DNA of 64,000 bases from contig NZ_JACIFV010000006.1 of assembly GCF_014197535.1 (NCBI RefSeq), positions 186,001 to 250,000 on the forward strand. Direction: 5' to 3'. The notes below the pieces were generated by a model. It was not told the origin of the DNA and did no database searches. It was given only the letters and a program-made list of their open reading frames with translations. This DNA comes from Rhizobium aethiopicum (lineage in GTDB: Bacteria > Pseudomonadota > Alphaproteobacteria > Rhizobiales > Rhizobiaceae). Numbering within the stretch: the stretch's first letter is position 1; the number at the start of each line of letters is the position of its first letter. Below are positions 54,095-63,138 of this stretch, in pieces. The translations under genes were made by a program, and so were the position numbers.

Positions 54095-54835
54095 ATGCTT
54101 GAGATCAAGAACCTGAAGCTGTCCTACGGTCGCACCCAGATCCTGAATGGCGTCAATCTCTCGGTGAAACGAGGTGACGTGGTTTCGATCATCGGTCCCA
54201 GCGGAACCGGCAAGACGACGCTGTTGAAGTGCATCAACCACCTGGCGAAGCCGGCATCCGGAACGATATCCTTCGACGATATCAGGATGGATTTCGCGCG
54301 GCCGGACAAGACCGCCGTTCGGGCGATCCGTCTGCGCACCGCTATGGTGTTCCAGCAGTTCAACGTCTTCAAGAACATGACGGTTATCCAGAACGTCATG
54401 GATCCGCTGGTTGTCGTGCAGGGCAAGCCGAAGGACGAAGCCCGCGCCATTGCGCTGCAGGAGCTTGAGCGGGTGGGGCTTTCCGACAAGCTCGACAACT
54501 ATCCGTCGCAGCTTTCCGGCGGGCAGCTCCAGAGAACGGGCATCGCCAGAGCGCTGGCGGTCAAACCCGATGTGATGCTCTTCGACGAGCCGACCTCGTC
54601 GCTCGATCCCGAGCTCGTGAACGAGGTTCTCAAGGTGATCAAGGATGTCACGTCCTCCGGCATCACCTCGCTTCTCGTCACGCACGAGATGCAGTTCGCC
54701 AAGAACATCTCGAACCGCATCGTCTTCATGGACCGGGGTGTCGTCGCAGCCGACGGCAGTCCGTCCGAAATCTTCGACACGCCCTCCAACCCGCGCCTCG
54801 CTCAGTTTCTCAATTCCGAACGCGCGATCCAGTAA
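54095..54835 (+). CDS. Polar amino acid-type ABC transporter ATP-binding protein
   Basis: A 246-aa ATPase with Walker A GPSGTGKTT (about 32-40), signature LSGGQLQR, Walker B VMLFDEPTSSLDPE and H-loop LVTHEM. It belongs to the GlnQ/HisP type. The ATG at 54095 comes after the flavoprotein stop; an upstream frame lies within that gene. It energises the two permeases downstream. Confidence 0.94.
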   Translation: MLEIKNLKLSYGRTQILNGVNLSVKRGDVVSIIGPSGTGKTTLLKCINHLAKPASGTISFDDIRMDFARPDKTAVRAIRLRTAMVFQQFNVFKNMTVIQNVMDPLVVVQGKPKDEARAIALQELERVGLSDKLDNYPSQLSGGQLQRTGIARALAVKPDVMLFDEPTSSLDPELVNEVLKVIKDVTSSGITSLLVTHEMQFAKNISNRIVFMDRGVVAADGSPSEIFDTPSNPRLAQFLNSERAIQ

Positions 54836-54850
54836 GAAAGGATGCCTGAA

Positions 54851-55669
54851 ATGACTTCCATGAGTTCAATCTCGCGCCGTGGTCTCGGTCTCGCCGTAGC
54901 AGGCGTCGCGATCGCGTTCGCAACCGCGTCCTTCGCCGAGGACGTTCGAACGATCAAGATCGCCACCGCGGCGGAATCGAAGCCGCTATCCTGGGGCGCG
55001 ATCGGCGTCGAACCGCAGGGTTACGAGCCCGACGTCCTGAAGGCGATCAACGCCAAGCTGCCGCAGTACAAGTTCGTAATGGAAGGTGCTGCCGACATCG
55101 CGCAGGAGACGGGCCTTGCGACCGGCAAGTACGATATCGCAACCGGCGGCTACTATCGTGCGCCAGCCCGCGAAAAGCAGTTCCTCATTCCGGAAGCGCC
55201 GATCGGCGCCAGCCTGATCAAGATCTACAGCCGCAAGGACAGCGGCATCAAGGAGATGAAGGATCTGGTCGGCAAGAAGATCGTGCCGGTGACGGCCGGT
55301 GGCGGCATCTACAAGTTCGCTACGGCGTGGCAGGAAAAGAATCCCGACTACAAGATCGAAATCACCGCTTCGAGCGCCGGCATTCCCTATCCGGATCGCC
55401 TGAAGGAGGTCGAGAACGGCAAGTATGACGCGCTCGTCCTGCCGTCGAATCTCGGCGAGCAGACCGTGATCGACCAGCAGAAGCTGAACGTCCAGGCAAG
55501 CGAGCCGGTCGCGATCAACAACACCTTCGTGCTGATCCATCGCTCGGAAGAGAACAAGGCGCTCGCCGACGGCATCGACAAGGCTTTGAAGGAGCTCAAG
55601 GCCGACGGCACGCTCGCCAAGCTCTCGCAGAAATGGTTCGGCGAGGACATCACCACATACATGAAGTAA
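54851..55669 (+). CDS. Family 3 solute-binding protein
   Basis: A 272-aa periplasmic protein with a Tat- or Sec-type leader (SISRRGLGLAVAGVAIAFATASFA before EDVRTIK) and the bilobal family 3 fold (GYEPDVLKAINAKLPQYKFVMEGAADIAQETGLATGKYDIATGGYYR, later LKADGTLAKLSQKWFGEDIT). The twin Arg after SIS could route it via Tat. AAAGGA lies eight bases before this ATG; an ATG at 54842 is too close to it. Ligand unknown; amino-acid-like by family. Confidence 0.92.
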   Translation: MTSMSSISRRGLGLAVAGVAIAFATASFAEDVRTIKIATAAESKPLSWGAIGVEPQGYEPDVLKAINAKLPQYKFVMEGAADIAQETGLATGKYDIATGGYYRAPAREKQFLIPEAPIGASLIKIYSRKDSGIKEMKDLVGKKIVPVTAGGGIYKFATAWQEKNPDYKIEITASSAGIPYPDRLKEVENGKYDALVLPSNLGEQTVIDQQKLNVQASEPVAINNTFVLIHRSEENKALADGIDKALKELKADGTLAKLSQKWFGEDITTYMK

Positions 55670-55725
55670 CGCCTGGCTTCGAAGCCGGCGACCAGGCCCC
55701 TGACTGACAGAAGGAGTGTTCCCAA

Positions 55726-56433
55726 GTGGACCTATCCATCATGATCCCCGAGCTGCTCTCGGCGCTGCCGCTGACGCTTGCGATCACGTTCACGGCCATG
55801 GTCGCCGGCTTCGTGCTGGCTTTGATGACGACGACGTTCCGCGTGCGCAGGATCCCGGTGGTCAGCCAGCTGGCCGACCTCTACGTGTCCTACGCGCGAA
55901 GCGTTCCGGTCGTTCTGCAGCTGTTCGTCGCCTTTTATGGTCTTCCGGTGCTGGTCGGCGTTTTCGGCATCGACGACTTCGTCTCACCGACTATCGCCGC
56001 CATGCTGGGCCTCAGCCTCTATCACGGTGGCTATCTGTCGGAAGTCATGCGTCCGGCCTTTCTTGCTGTCGAGCGCGGCCAGCATGACGCGGCCGACAGC
56101 CTCGGTTATACGTTCCAGCAGAAGCTGGTGCGCGTCGTCGCGCCGCAGGCGGTGCATATTGCGCTTCCTGGCTACGGAAACTCGATCATCTACCTCATCC
56201 ATAACGTGGCTCTGGTCATGTACATCGGCGCGGCTGACGTGATGGCGACCGCCCATCTCGTCATGGAGCGCGACTACAACCAGTATCAGTTCGAAACCTA
56301 CCTCGTATTGGCAGTGCTGTACTCGGTACTTTGCCTCATCGCCTGGGCGATCGTGCGGCTCTTCGAGCGCCGCTCCGGCAGGTACGTCCCAAGCGAAAAG
56401 GTAGCACAGGCCCCGCTGATGGCCAGCGTCTGA
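55726..56433 (+). CDS. Polar amino acid-type ABC permease
   Basis: A 235-aa permease with five helices. It starts at a GTG after GAAGGAG. The HisM/GlnP-like features are LYVSYARSVPVVLQLFVAFYGLP and the EAA loop FLAVERGQHDAADSLGYTFQQKLVRVVAPQAVHIALPGYGNS. It forms a heterodimer with the next permease. Confidence 0.93.
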   Translation: MDLSIMIPELLSALPLTLAITFTAMVAGFVLALMTTTFRVRRIPVVSQLADLYVSYARSVPVVLQLFVAFYGLPVLVGVFGIDDFVSPTIAAMLGLSLYHGGYLSEVMRPAFLAVERGQHDAADSLGYTFQQKLVRVVAPQAVHIALPGYGNSIIYLIHNVALVMYIGAADVMATAHLVMERDYNQYQFETYLVLAVLYSVLCLIAWAIVRLFERRSGRYVPSEKVAQAPLMASV

Positions 56434-56448
56434 TCGAGGAAGGAAATC

Positions 56449-57144
56449 ATGATTTTCGACAGCGAAGTTCTTCTCCCCGACCTTTATGAGATCCTGGGCG
56501 CTGTGCCGCTGACGCTTGTCATGGCCCTCGCTGTCTTCGTCCTATCGACGGTCGTCGGCAGCCTATTCGCCATGATCGAGTATCGTCGGGTGCCGGTCCT
56601 TCGTCAGCTCGTTGTCGCCTACAAGGTGGCGTTCAAGGGCGTGCCGATGGTGGTGGTGATCTTCCTTGCCTATTATGGACTTCCGTCGACGCTGCAGTTC
56701 CTGACGTCGCTCGTCGGCGTGGAGTACAATGGTCACTCGACGCCGAACTGGGTGACGCTCATCGTCGCCCTGACGGCCTGCGTCGCGGCCTTCCAGGCGG
56801 AGGTGGTCAAGGGCGCGCTGAACTCGTTCGACACGGGGCAGGCGGACGCCGCCTATTCGCTCGGCTACAAGAAGAGCCAGCTCTTCCGCCGGGTCATGCT
56901 GCCGCAGGTGATCGTGGCAGCGATCCCGGATCTCGCCAACTCCTTCATGGTGATCATGAAGGCGCTGTCGCTTGGCTTCGCCATCGAGGTGGTCGACATC
57001 TTCGCGCAGTCGCAGCTGACCGCGGCGCTGAACTTTTACTACCTCGAAGCCTTCCTGGTGGCCGTGGTGATCTACATGGTGATCGCCTATGCCGTGACCC
57101 AAATCGCCGACAGAACGGAACGAGCTCTCAGAGTACGGACCTGA
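56449..57144 (+). CDS. Polar amino acid-type ABC permease
   Basis: A 231-aa permease, the partner of the one 15 bp upstream. The family segment KVAFKGVPMVVVIFLAYYGLP and EAA loop GALNSFDTGQADAAYSLGYKKSQLFRRVMLPQVIVAAIPDLANS are clear. It ends the LysR-flavoprotein-importer operon, facing an MFS gene on the other strand 27 bp away. Confidence 0.93.
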   Translation: MIFDSEVLLPDLYEILGAVPLTLVMALAVFVLSTVVGSLFAMIEYRRVPVLRQLVVAYKVAFKGVPMVVVIFLAYYGLPSTLQFLTSLVGVEYNGHSTPNWVTLIVALTACVAAFQAEVVKGALNSFDTGQADAAYSLGYKKSQLFRRVMLPQVIVAAIPDLANSFMVIMKALSLGFAIEVVDIFAQSQLTAALNFYYLEAFLVAVVIYMVIAYAVTQIADRTERALRVRT

Positions 57145-57170
57145 GGGGGCATGCGCCCGAGGCAGGCAGT

Positions 57171-58391
57171 TCAGGATTCCTCGGGCGGCTTGAGGTGGCG
57201 GAACTGCAGCAACAGCAAGAGGTCGTATATGATCTTTAGGCCGGCACAGATGACAAGCGGCCAAGCCCGATAAGAGGCGGCGAAAAGAGCACCGGCCAGC
57301 GCAGGGCTGGCCGCCGATGCGAGGCTGCGCGGCACGGATGTGAAGCTTGCGGCAGCGGCTCGCTCCGCCTCGGTGACCACAGCCATCACGTAGGAAGAAC
57401 GGGTTGGCACATCCATCTGCGAAAGCGCGGCTCGAACCAGCAGCAAGACAAGCACCAACGGCAAGGTGGGTGCGAATGCGGCAAGGCCGAGAGCGATGCT
57501 TGATGGAATGTGGGTGAACACCATGGTGTTCACGAGCCCAATCCGCTTCGATAGCCGGGCAGCGACAGGAAACGAAAACGCCGACAGCACGCCGGTCCAG
57601 AAGAAAAACACTCCAGCCTGGGACAGCGAAAGATCGAATCGTTCGAACAGCCACAGCGCGAGCAAGGACTGGACCACGAAACCTCCAGCGAAGGCATCGA
57701 GACTAAAGAGGGCCGCGAGCTTCATGACGATGGCGCGCGAAGGCCCGAGTGCCGCCGGCTTGTGATCTTCGTGCGTCACCGGGCGAGGCGGTATGCGGGC
57801 ATAAAGAAGACCGCCGAGAATGCCAACGAGCGCATAGAGAACGAACATCAGCCTGATCGAACTCAGTTGCGTCATCCCGAACCGCATCATGACGTCAGGC
57901 AGCGCCGCGGCAAGCGCGCCGCCGGCGCTTGCGAGCGCCCCGACCAGGCTGTAACGCGCAAACATTCTCGTTCGATCGGCGTTGGTCACCTCCCGGGCAA
58001 GGACCGCATGTTCAAGCGGCACGAAGATGCTCACGCTGCCAGCCGACGGATTGATCGTGCCGGCAAAGGCGACGGCGAGCAGCAGCGCATAGTCGCTGAT
58101 CATCGGCATGGCGACACCGGTGGCGACCATCAGGCAGGCGGCTGCCAAAAGCAGGCGGCGGAGATCATGATGCCCGCCGAGAAATCCGATGATGATCGTC
58201 AAAAGCGCGGATCCGAAGAGGGATGCCGTCGCAATGACGCCGACCTGCAGGGGCGAAAATCCAAGAGCAAGGAGATAGACCGGCAACAGGATGGCCACGA
58301 AGCCGTCGCAGAAGTCGCGCAAGGAGCGCGCCGCAAAAAGCCAAGTCGCCGGCCGAACGCTTCGCGCCTGTCCCATTGTCCTCGATCTCAT
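57171..58391 (-). CDS. MFS transporter
   Basis: A 406-aa carrier with 12 helices. The first loop motif is GFLGGHHDLRRLLLAAA, a weak form of the DRxGRR sequence, and SFPVAARLSKRIGLVNTMV lies in the second half. RDFCDGFVAILLPVYLLALGFSPLQVG opens it. Sequence suggests a drug- or metabolite-efflux type, with the substrate unknown. It converges on the amino-acid-type importer operon and may export its products. Confidence 0.88.
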   Translation of the reverse strand: MRSRTMGQARSVRPATWLFAARSLRDFCDGFVAILLPVYLLALGFSPLQVGVIATASLFGSALLTIIIGFLGGHHDLRRLLLAAACLMVATGVAMPMISDYALLLAVAFAGTINPSAGSVSIFVPLEHAVLAREVTNADRTRMFARYSLVGALASAGGALAAALPDVMMRFGMTQLSSIRLMFVLYALVGILGGLLYARIPPRPVTHEDHKPAALGPSRAIVMKLAALFSLDAFAGGFVVQSLLALWLFERFDLSLSQAGVFFFWTGVLSAFSFPVAARLSKRIGLVNTMVFTHIPSSIALGLAAFAPTLPLVLVLLLVRAALSQMDVPTRSSYVMAVVTEAERAAAASFTSVPRSLASAASPALAGALFAASYRAWPLVICAGLKIIYDLLLLLQFRHLKPPEES

Positions 58392-58482
58392 CCTGCCTTC
58401 CGAAAATCAATTCCCGTTTTCGGGGCCGCTACGCCAGACCCACCCTACTTTCTAACTGTGCGCGGGCGCCAGCTGAGAACCG

Positions 58483-58662
58483 TTATTTCCGGTGGAATTT
58501 CTGCGACGCTGCAAAGGCGCGGCCGATGTCGAAGGAGGGCAGTCGCAGCGGCGTACGGGAATCGCGGAAAACCAGCCCGACGAGATTATCGACGACGAGG
58601 ATGAAGCCGAGCGCCAGACCGAGATAAAGCAGAGCGGCGATGAGCACGAGCGATATTTCCAT
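58483..58662 (-). CDS. Small membrane protein (59 aa)
   Basis: From the ATG at 58662 the frame reads MEISLVLIAALLYLGLALGFILVVDNLVGLVF, a single long hydrophobic helix, then a polar basic tail RDSRTPLRLPSFDIGRAFAASQKFHRK. Gene-like codon bias (G/C at third positions) supports it. The ribosome site is weak. I recognise no family. It lies upstream of the MFS gene by 91 bp on the same strand. Confidence 0.5.
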   Translation of the reverse strand: MEISLVLIAALLYLGLALGFILVVDNLVGLVFRDSRTPLRLPSFDIGRAFAASQKFHRK

Positions 58663-58794
58663 GGCTCACACGATCACCTTGGAAGCCTCAATACTTGCAG
58701 CGTCATCCGGCCTTTGTTCACCCCCCGCGCGGCAAGCCCGCCTGCAATCTCTTAAAACCTAACTAATTCAGGCATATGACAAAGCACAGCCGAA

Positions 58795-58819
58795 GGGCGT
58801 CGCAACGACGCCCTTTTTT
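58795..58819 (+). terminator. Rho-independent terminator with no plus-strand gene before it
   Basis: GGGCGTCG-CAA-CGACGCCC followed by six T residues is a textbook intrinsic terminator for rightward transcription. The nearest annotated genes on both sides are leftward, so it may end an unannotated small RNA starting between about 58670 and 58790. Read leftward it follows the DUF2934 gene but lacks a T-run. Confidence 0.7.
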
Positions 58820-58842
58820 GAACGTGATCGGTATTCCAGCAG

Positions 58843-59118
58843 TCAGGATGCCGTCTTGCGGCTCGCCGTCCGCTTGGGCGCCGGCGTGACGACGCCGTTC
58901 GTCTTGGCGCCTGTTGCGGCACGCTTCGTGGCCGTTGCGGCGCGCTTGGCCTTGGGTTTGGCTTCTTTGCCGTTGGAAGAGGCAGCAGAGCCTTCGAGCG
59001 CTTCGCGCTCGTGCCGCGCCTGATCCCAATGGATGGAATCTCGTCCTGTCGGATGGCCCTCTTCTTCCCAAAGGGCGTATGCACGTTTTTTGATCCACTC
59101 TTCCCGAGTTTCTGACAT
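58843..59118 (-). CDS. DUF2934 domain protein
   Basis: A 91-aa protein. Residues 7-37 (EWIKKRAYALWEEEGHPTGRDSIHWDQARHE) are the DUF2934 motif, a short helical unit common in rhizobia. The tail is Lys/Ala-rich with AATATKRAATGAKTNG-like low complexity, similar to histone H1-type tails, so DNA or RNA contact is possible. Function unknown. Confidence 0.85.
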   Translation of the reverse strand: MSETREEWIKKRAYALWEEEGHPTGRDSIHWDQARHEREALEGSAASSNGKEAKPKAKRAATATKRAATGAKTNGVVTPAPKRTASRKTAS

Positions 59119-59260
59119 CGCTGATCTCCAGTCACATAATGCCGTCGTTCGAACGCGATACTGCCGGGATGGTTCCAGAGGAGGAGCGCCGTTTCAAGTG
59201 AAATCGACCTGCAACCGTAAATATTTCGCGTTGCAGCATATCAAGGTTGAGAATCGGCAT

Positions 59261-59902
59261 TCACCGAGACTGAAATTCCGCCGCCCTGTGCAAATCTGAC
59301 ACGAATGCCTGACGCTGCCTGTGCTGCTCGGTCTCATCGCGGATTCTCAGGAGATAGGAGGGGTGAATGGTCACCAGAACCGGCGGATGGTTTGCAGGCT
59401 GCAGGATATGACCGCGCTCGGGCGTCAATTTCGCCTTCGGCCCGAGCAGCGCATAGAGAGCGCTTGCGCCCAGCGCCACCACGAGTTTCGGCTGCAGGAT
59501 GTTGAGTTCCGCGCCGAGCCACCATGCGCAACGCCTTATCTCGCCGGCATTGGGTTTCGCATGCAGGCGCCGTTTGCCGCGCGGTGTGAACTTGAAGTGC
59601 TTGACGGCATTGGTGACGTAGCAGCGCTGACGGTCCAAGCCGGCCTCGTCGAGACAGAGGTCGAGCAGATGGCCTGCCGGGCCGACAAAGGGCCTGCCGG
59701 TGATATCTTCCCGGTCACCCGGCTGCTCACCGACAAGGACGATCTCGGCCTTTCCCGGACCTTCACCGAAGACGATTTGCGTCGCATTGCGATAGAGGTC
59801 ACAGCGGGTGCAGTCCTCGGCCTGATGCCGGAGTTCGGCAATGCTGCCGGCATCTGCGACTTCGAGGGCCAAGGCAGGACCGACGCTTGCGGCGATGTTC
59901 AT
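59261..59902 (-). CDS. udgX: UdgX-type uracil-DNA glycosylase
   Basis: A 213-aa family 4-like uracil-DNA glycosylase. GEQPGDREDITGRPFVGPAG (58-77) and the specific KRRLHAKP (110-117) mark UdgX, whose His (here His114) forms a covalent bond to the abasic sugar. Cys31 and Cys34, plus later Cys residues, are the expected 4Fe-4S ligands. UdgX is known in mycobacteria and some proteobacteria including rhizobia. I take the ATG at 59902, with AGGA upstream; frames further up have no homology. The divergent neighbour is cardiolipin synthase. Confidence 0.9.
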   Translation of the reverse strand: MNIAASVGPALALEVADAGSIAELRHQAEDCTRCDLYRNATQIVFGEGPGKAEIVLVGEQPGDREDITGRPFVGPAGHLLDLCLDEAGLDRQRCYVTNAVKHFKFTPRGKRRLHAKPNAGEIRRCAWWLGAELNILQPKLVVALGASALYALLGPKAKLTPERGHILQPANHPPVLVTIHPSYLLRIRDETEQHRQRQAFVSDLHRAAEFQSR

Positions 59903-60064
59903 GATGGCGATCCTCATCTTCTGAGGATGAATCGATCTCGACCGGGATTGTTCCCGCGATCGAACGGGCCACTCCCGGCAGAACAATCCCGAGGAAAAAT
60001 TTCGCGCCATGGGGGAGCGGCTGCATAATTGAACGCCGCCGTTTCGCGGCTATATTGGCCAGCG

Positions 60065-61528
60065 ATGTTCTATCTCCTGTCGACCTACTGGCCGCATATC
60101 CTCTTTGTCGTTTCGATCGCCATGGGAGCCGCAGCGGCGATCCATGCCGCCATGACCAAGGAGGAGGTGCGCGCGGCGATCGGCTGGGTCGGCGTCATCA
60201 TCCTCTCGCCTGTTGTCGGTGCGCTGCTTTATGCGATTGCCGGCATCAATCGCATCCGCCGCAAATCGCTGAGCATTCGTCGCGACGCCCTGCTGCTCGC
60301 GCCCGGGACCGACGAGCTCGAGACGTTCGACGCCGACGCCGAGACCGTGATCAGCCAGTTCGGCCGCCGCTTTGCGGCGCTGCAGACGCTTGGCGACCGC
60401 GTGACACGCAACCCGCTGACCTCAGGCAATACAATCGACATGCTGGAGACCGGCGACGAGGCCTATGCCGCGATGAAATCCGCCATCGATGAAGCGGAGC
60501 GCAGCATCCTGCTCGAAACCTACATCTTCGACCGTGATGTCATCGGCCTGCGCATCGCCGATGCACTGATTGCCGCGGTGAAGCGGGGCGTGGCGGTCCG
60601 GGTGCTGATCGACGCCGTCGGCGCGCGTTATTCGGTGCCGAGCATTCTCGGCCATCTCAAGGAGGGCGGCGTCACCGTCGCCGTGTTCAACGGCAATGTC
60701 ATCATGGGTTTGCGGCTGCCCTATGCCAATCTGCGCACCCACCGCAAGATCCTGATCGTCGACGGACGCATTGCGCTGACAGGCGGCATGAATATCAGGG
60801 CGGGTTTCAGCGAGGAGGCGACGGGCGAGACCTTTGCCCGTGATACGCATTTCAGCGTCACTGGCCCGGTCGTCGCCGATCTCTTCGATCTTGCCGCCGA
60901 AGACTGGCGGTTCACCACCGACGAACTGTTGAACGACGAGGCCTGGCGCATCGAACCGCCGCAGCGCAGCCCCGGCGACCCCATCCTGATGCGCATCGTC
61001 GCCTCAGGGCCGGACCGCAGCCTCGAAACCAACCATAAGATGCTGATGGGCGCCTTTTCCGTTGCGCGTCAATCGATCCGCATCATGTCGCCCTATTTCC
61101 TGCCGGACCGCGAACTCATCAGCGCTCTGGTGACGGCGGCGCGGCGCGGCGTTGAAGTCGATATCGTCGTGCCGGCTCTCAACAATCTCATGCTGGTCGA
61201 CCGGGCGATGACGGCGCAGTTCGATCAGATTCTCAAAAATTATTGCCGCATCTGGCGCTCGACCGGCAGCTTCAGCCATTCGAAGCTTTTGACGATCGAC
61301 GGCACCTGGGCCTATGTCGGCTCCTCCAACCTCGATCCACGTTCGCTCAGGCTGAATTTCGAGGTCGACCTCGAAGTGCTGAATGAGGGCTTTGCCGCCG
61401 AGATCGACGAGCATATCGAAGAAATCCTGAAATCGGCAACGCTGGTGACGCTGGACGGCTTACGCGCGCGGCCCTTCCCGGTGCGGCTGATCGAGAAGGT
61501 GCTGTGGCTTGGTTCGCCCTATCTCTGA
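60065..61528 (+). CDS. cls: Cardiolipin synthase
   Basis: A 487-aa phospholipase D-superfamily enzyme condensing two phosphatidylglycerols to cardiolipin. Two N-terminal helices (residues 5-30 and 36-60) anchor it in the inner membrane. The HKD motifs are His226-Lys228 (RTHRKILIVDG) and His405-Lys407 (FSHSKLLTIDG). Length and order match bacterial Cls. The start is an ATG at 60065; a TTG at 60029 adds 12 residues. Confidence 0.93.
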   Translation: MFYLLSTYWPHILFVVSIAMGAAAAIHAAMTKEEVRAAIGWVGVIILSPVVGALLYAIAGINRIRRKSLSIRRDALLLAPGTDELETFDADAETVISQFGRRFAALQTLGDRVTRNPLTSGNTIDMLETGDEAYAAMKSAIDEAERSILLETYIFDRDVIGLRIADALIAAVKRGVAVRVLIDAVGARYSVPSILGHLKEGGVTVAVFNGNVIMGLRLPYANLRTHRKILIVDGRIALTGGMNIRAGFSEEATGETFARDTHFSVTGPVVADLFDLAAEDWRFTTDELLNDEAWRIEPPQRSPGDPILMRIVASGPDRSLETNHKMLMGAFSVARQSIRIMSPYFLPDRELISALVTAARRGVEVDIVVPALNNLMLVDRAMTAQFDQILKNYCRIWRSTGSFSHSKLLTIDGTWAYVGSSNLDPRSLRLNFEVDLEVLNEGFAAEIDEHIEEILKSATLVTLDGLRARPFPVRLIEKVLWLGSPYL

Positions 61529-61623
61529 CGGATTTTTTGCATTCCGACATGGCAAGTTCCGCGCGGCCGCCTATACTGCGGATGGAGTAGCTTCTTTGAT
61601 CAACGGAACAAGTGCGCTTCGCG

Positions 61624-62439
61624 ATGCACGCCAGGAAAGACAGTCTTCCCGCCAGCATTCTCGCCTCGATCAGGAGCAGGAAAAAGCGGCTCGACGCGGC
61701 GCATATGGAGGCAAGGCCGCGTAGCGCCGGAACGTTGATCGCTTCCTACAATGTCCACAAATGTGTTGGTACCGACCGCCGCTTCGATCCGGAGCGGACC
61801 AGCCGGGTGATCCATGAAATCGGCGCCGACGTGATCGCGCTGCAGGAGGCCGACACACGTTTCGGCGAGCGCACGGGCATACTCGATCTCGGCCGGCTGG
61901 AGCGGGAGACGGGGCTGATCCCTGTGCCGGTCGAAGGCATGGCGAAGGCGCATGGCTGGCACGGCAATGTCGTGCTGTTCAAGAAGGGGCTGGTGCATGA
62001 TGTGCACCAGGTGAAACTGCCGGGGCTGGAGCCGCGCGGCGCCCTCGTCGTCGAAATCGAGCTGGAAGAGGGCGGCGCGCTGCGCATCATCGCCGCGCAT
62101 TTCGGCCTGTTGCGCCACAGCAGAGCCCAGCAGGCCCGGACCCTCGTCGAACTGATCAACGACAGGCACGAGATGCCGACCATCCTGCTCGGCGACCTCA
62201 ACGAATGGCGGCTCGGCGACCGCTCGTCGCTCAACACCTTCCAATCCGCCTTCGGCGAGCTGCCGCCCGCCGTGCCGAGTTTTCCCGCCGGCCTGCCGCT
62301 GCTGGCGCTCGACCGCATCATCGCCAACCGCAAGGGCATCATCTCCGAGGTGGAGGCGCATGATACACCGCTCGCCCGCATCGCCTCGGACCACCTGCCG
62401 ATCAAGGCGCTTGTCGACCTGAAACCGGTGGCCGGTTGA
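61624..62439 (+). CDS. Endonuclease/exonuclease/phosphatase family hydrolase
   Basis: A 271-aa EEP-domain protein. ASYNVHKCVGTD, ALQEADTRF, ILLGDLNEWR and ASDHLPIKA are the metal and catalytic segments (Asn, Glu, Asp-x-Asn, Asp-His). Such proteins are often encoded beside cardiolipin synthase in rhizobia and may act on phospholipid head groups or nucleic acids. No signal peptide. The ATG at 61624 is favoured over a GTG at 61612. It is 95 bp after cls on the same strand. Confidence 0.9.
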   Translation: MHARKDSLPASILASIRSRKKRLDAAHMEARPRSAGTLIASYNVHKCVGTDRRFDPERTSRVIHEIGADVIALQEADTRFGERTGILDLGRLERETGLIPVPVEGMAKAHGWHGNVVLFKKGLVHDVHQVKLPGLEPRGALVVEIELEEGGALRIIAAHFGLLRHSRAQQARTLVELINDRHEMPTILLGDLNEWRLGDRSSLNTFQSAFGELPPAVPSFPAGLPLLALDRIIANRKGIISEVEAHDTPLARIASDHLPIKALVDLKPVAG

Positions 62440-62488
62440 ACCCAGTCGGGAGGGGCGCCTTCTGCGTTCAACCAGGGCCGGGTACCGC

Positions 62489-63061
62489 TCAACTTGAGCG
62501 GAACAGGCCGGCGAGACGGCGAAACGGCTGGACCCACAATTGCGTATCGATCATTTCAGGTGAGGAGGGCGGGAGCAGCCGGTCAAGGCGAGGCAGGAGA
62601 AACGCAGTCCAGTCGTCGAGATCGTTTTTGCCGAAGTAGGGCAGCCAGACATCGCAGGGGCCGTCCCATTGTCGTGGGTTTGCTCGAGCGATATCGCCGA
62701 GCTTGACCAAGACGGGTTGGCCATTGTCTCCGACAACTTCAATCTCCGGGTCGGGATCAGGCCTGGGAAGGCGCGCAATGATGTGTTCTTCCAAAGCCTT
62801 GCCGATTGCTCGATCCGCCTCGTTGAGGCGAGGAAGTATTCTTGTGTTGCCGGCGGGGCCGGAGGTCTCCGTCAGGTTGATCGTGAACTTGGCGCCGATA
62901 AGGCTGTTCGAAGACTGGGATACTTGCAGCCAACAAACCCTTTCGCCCCGGGCAAAGCTGCACTTTCCCGGTTGCGATTTCCAGCCGAGCTCCTGAAGTC
63001 GCGGAGTCAGTAGCGACCGCATATGCCGGTGAAAGTCCTTGCTTTTCACATAGTCGCGCAT
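62489..63061 (-). CDS. Hypothetical protein, DUF4304-like
   Basis: A 190-aa protein. Its N-terminus FHRHMRSLLTPRLQELGWKSQPGKCSFARGERVCWLQVSQSSNSLIGAKFTINL resembles DUF4304 proteins, which share a helix then a beta-strand run. No catalytic residues or membrane segment are evident. It lies between convergent and parallel genes without clear ties. The role is unknown. Confidence 0.65.
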   Translation of the reverse strand: MRDYVKSKDFHRHMRSLLTPRLQELGWKSQPGKCSFARGERVCWLQVSQSSNSLIGAKFTINLTETSGPAGNTRILPRLNEADRAIGKALEEHIIARLPRPDPDPEIEVVGDNGQPVLVKLGDIARANPRQWDGPCDVWLPYFGKNDLDDWTAFLLPRLDRLLPPSSPEMIDTQLWVQPFRRLAGLFRSS

Positions 63062-63138
63062 GCTTTGCAGCCTCGTGCTTTGGACGATAACCCCTTGGAG
63101 GGTCTTATGTCATGCTCCCTCCCAGAAAGATCCCTCGC

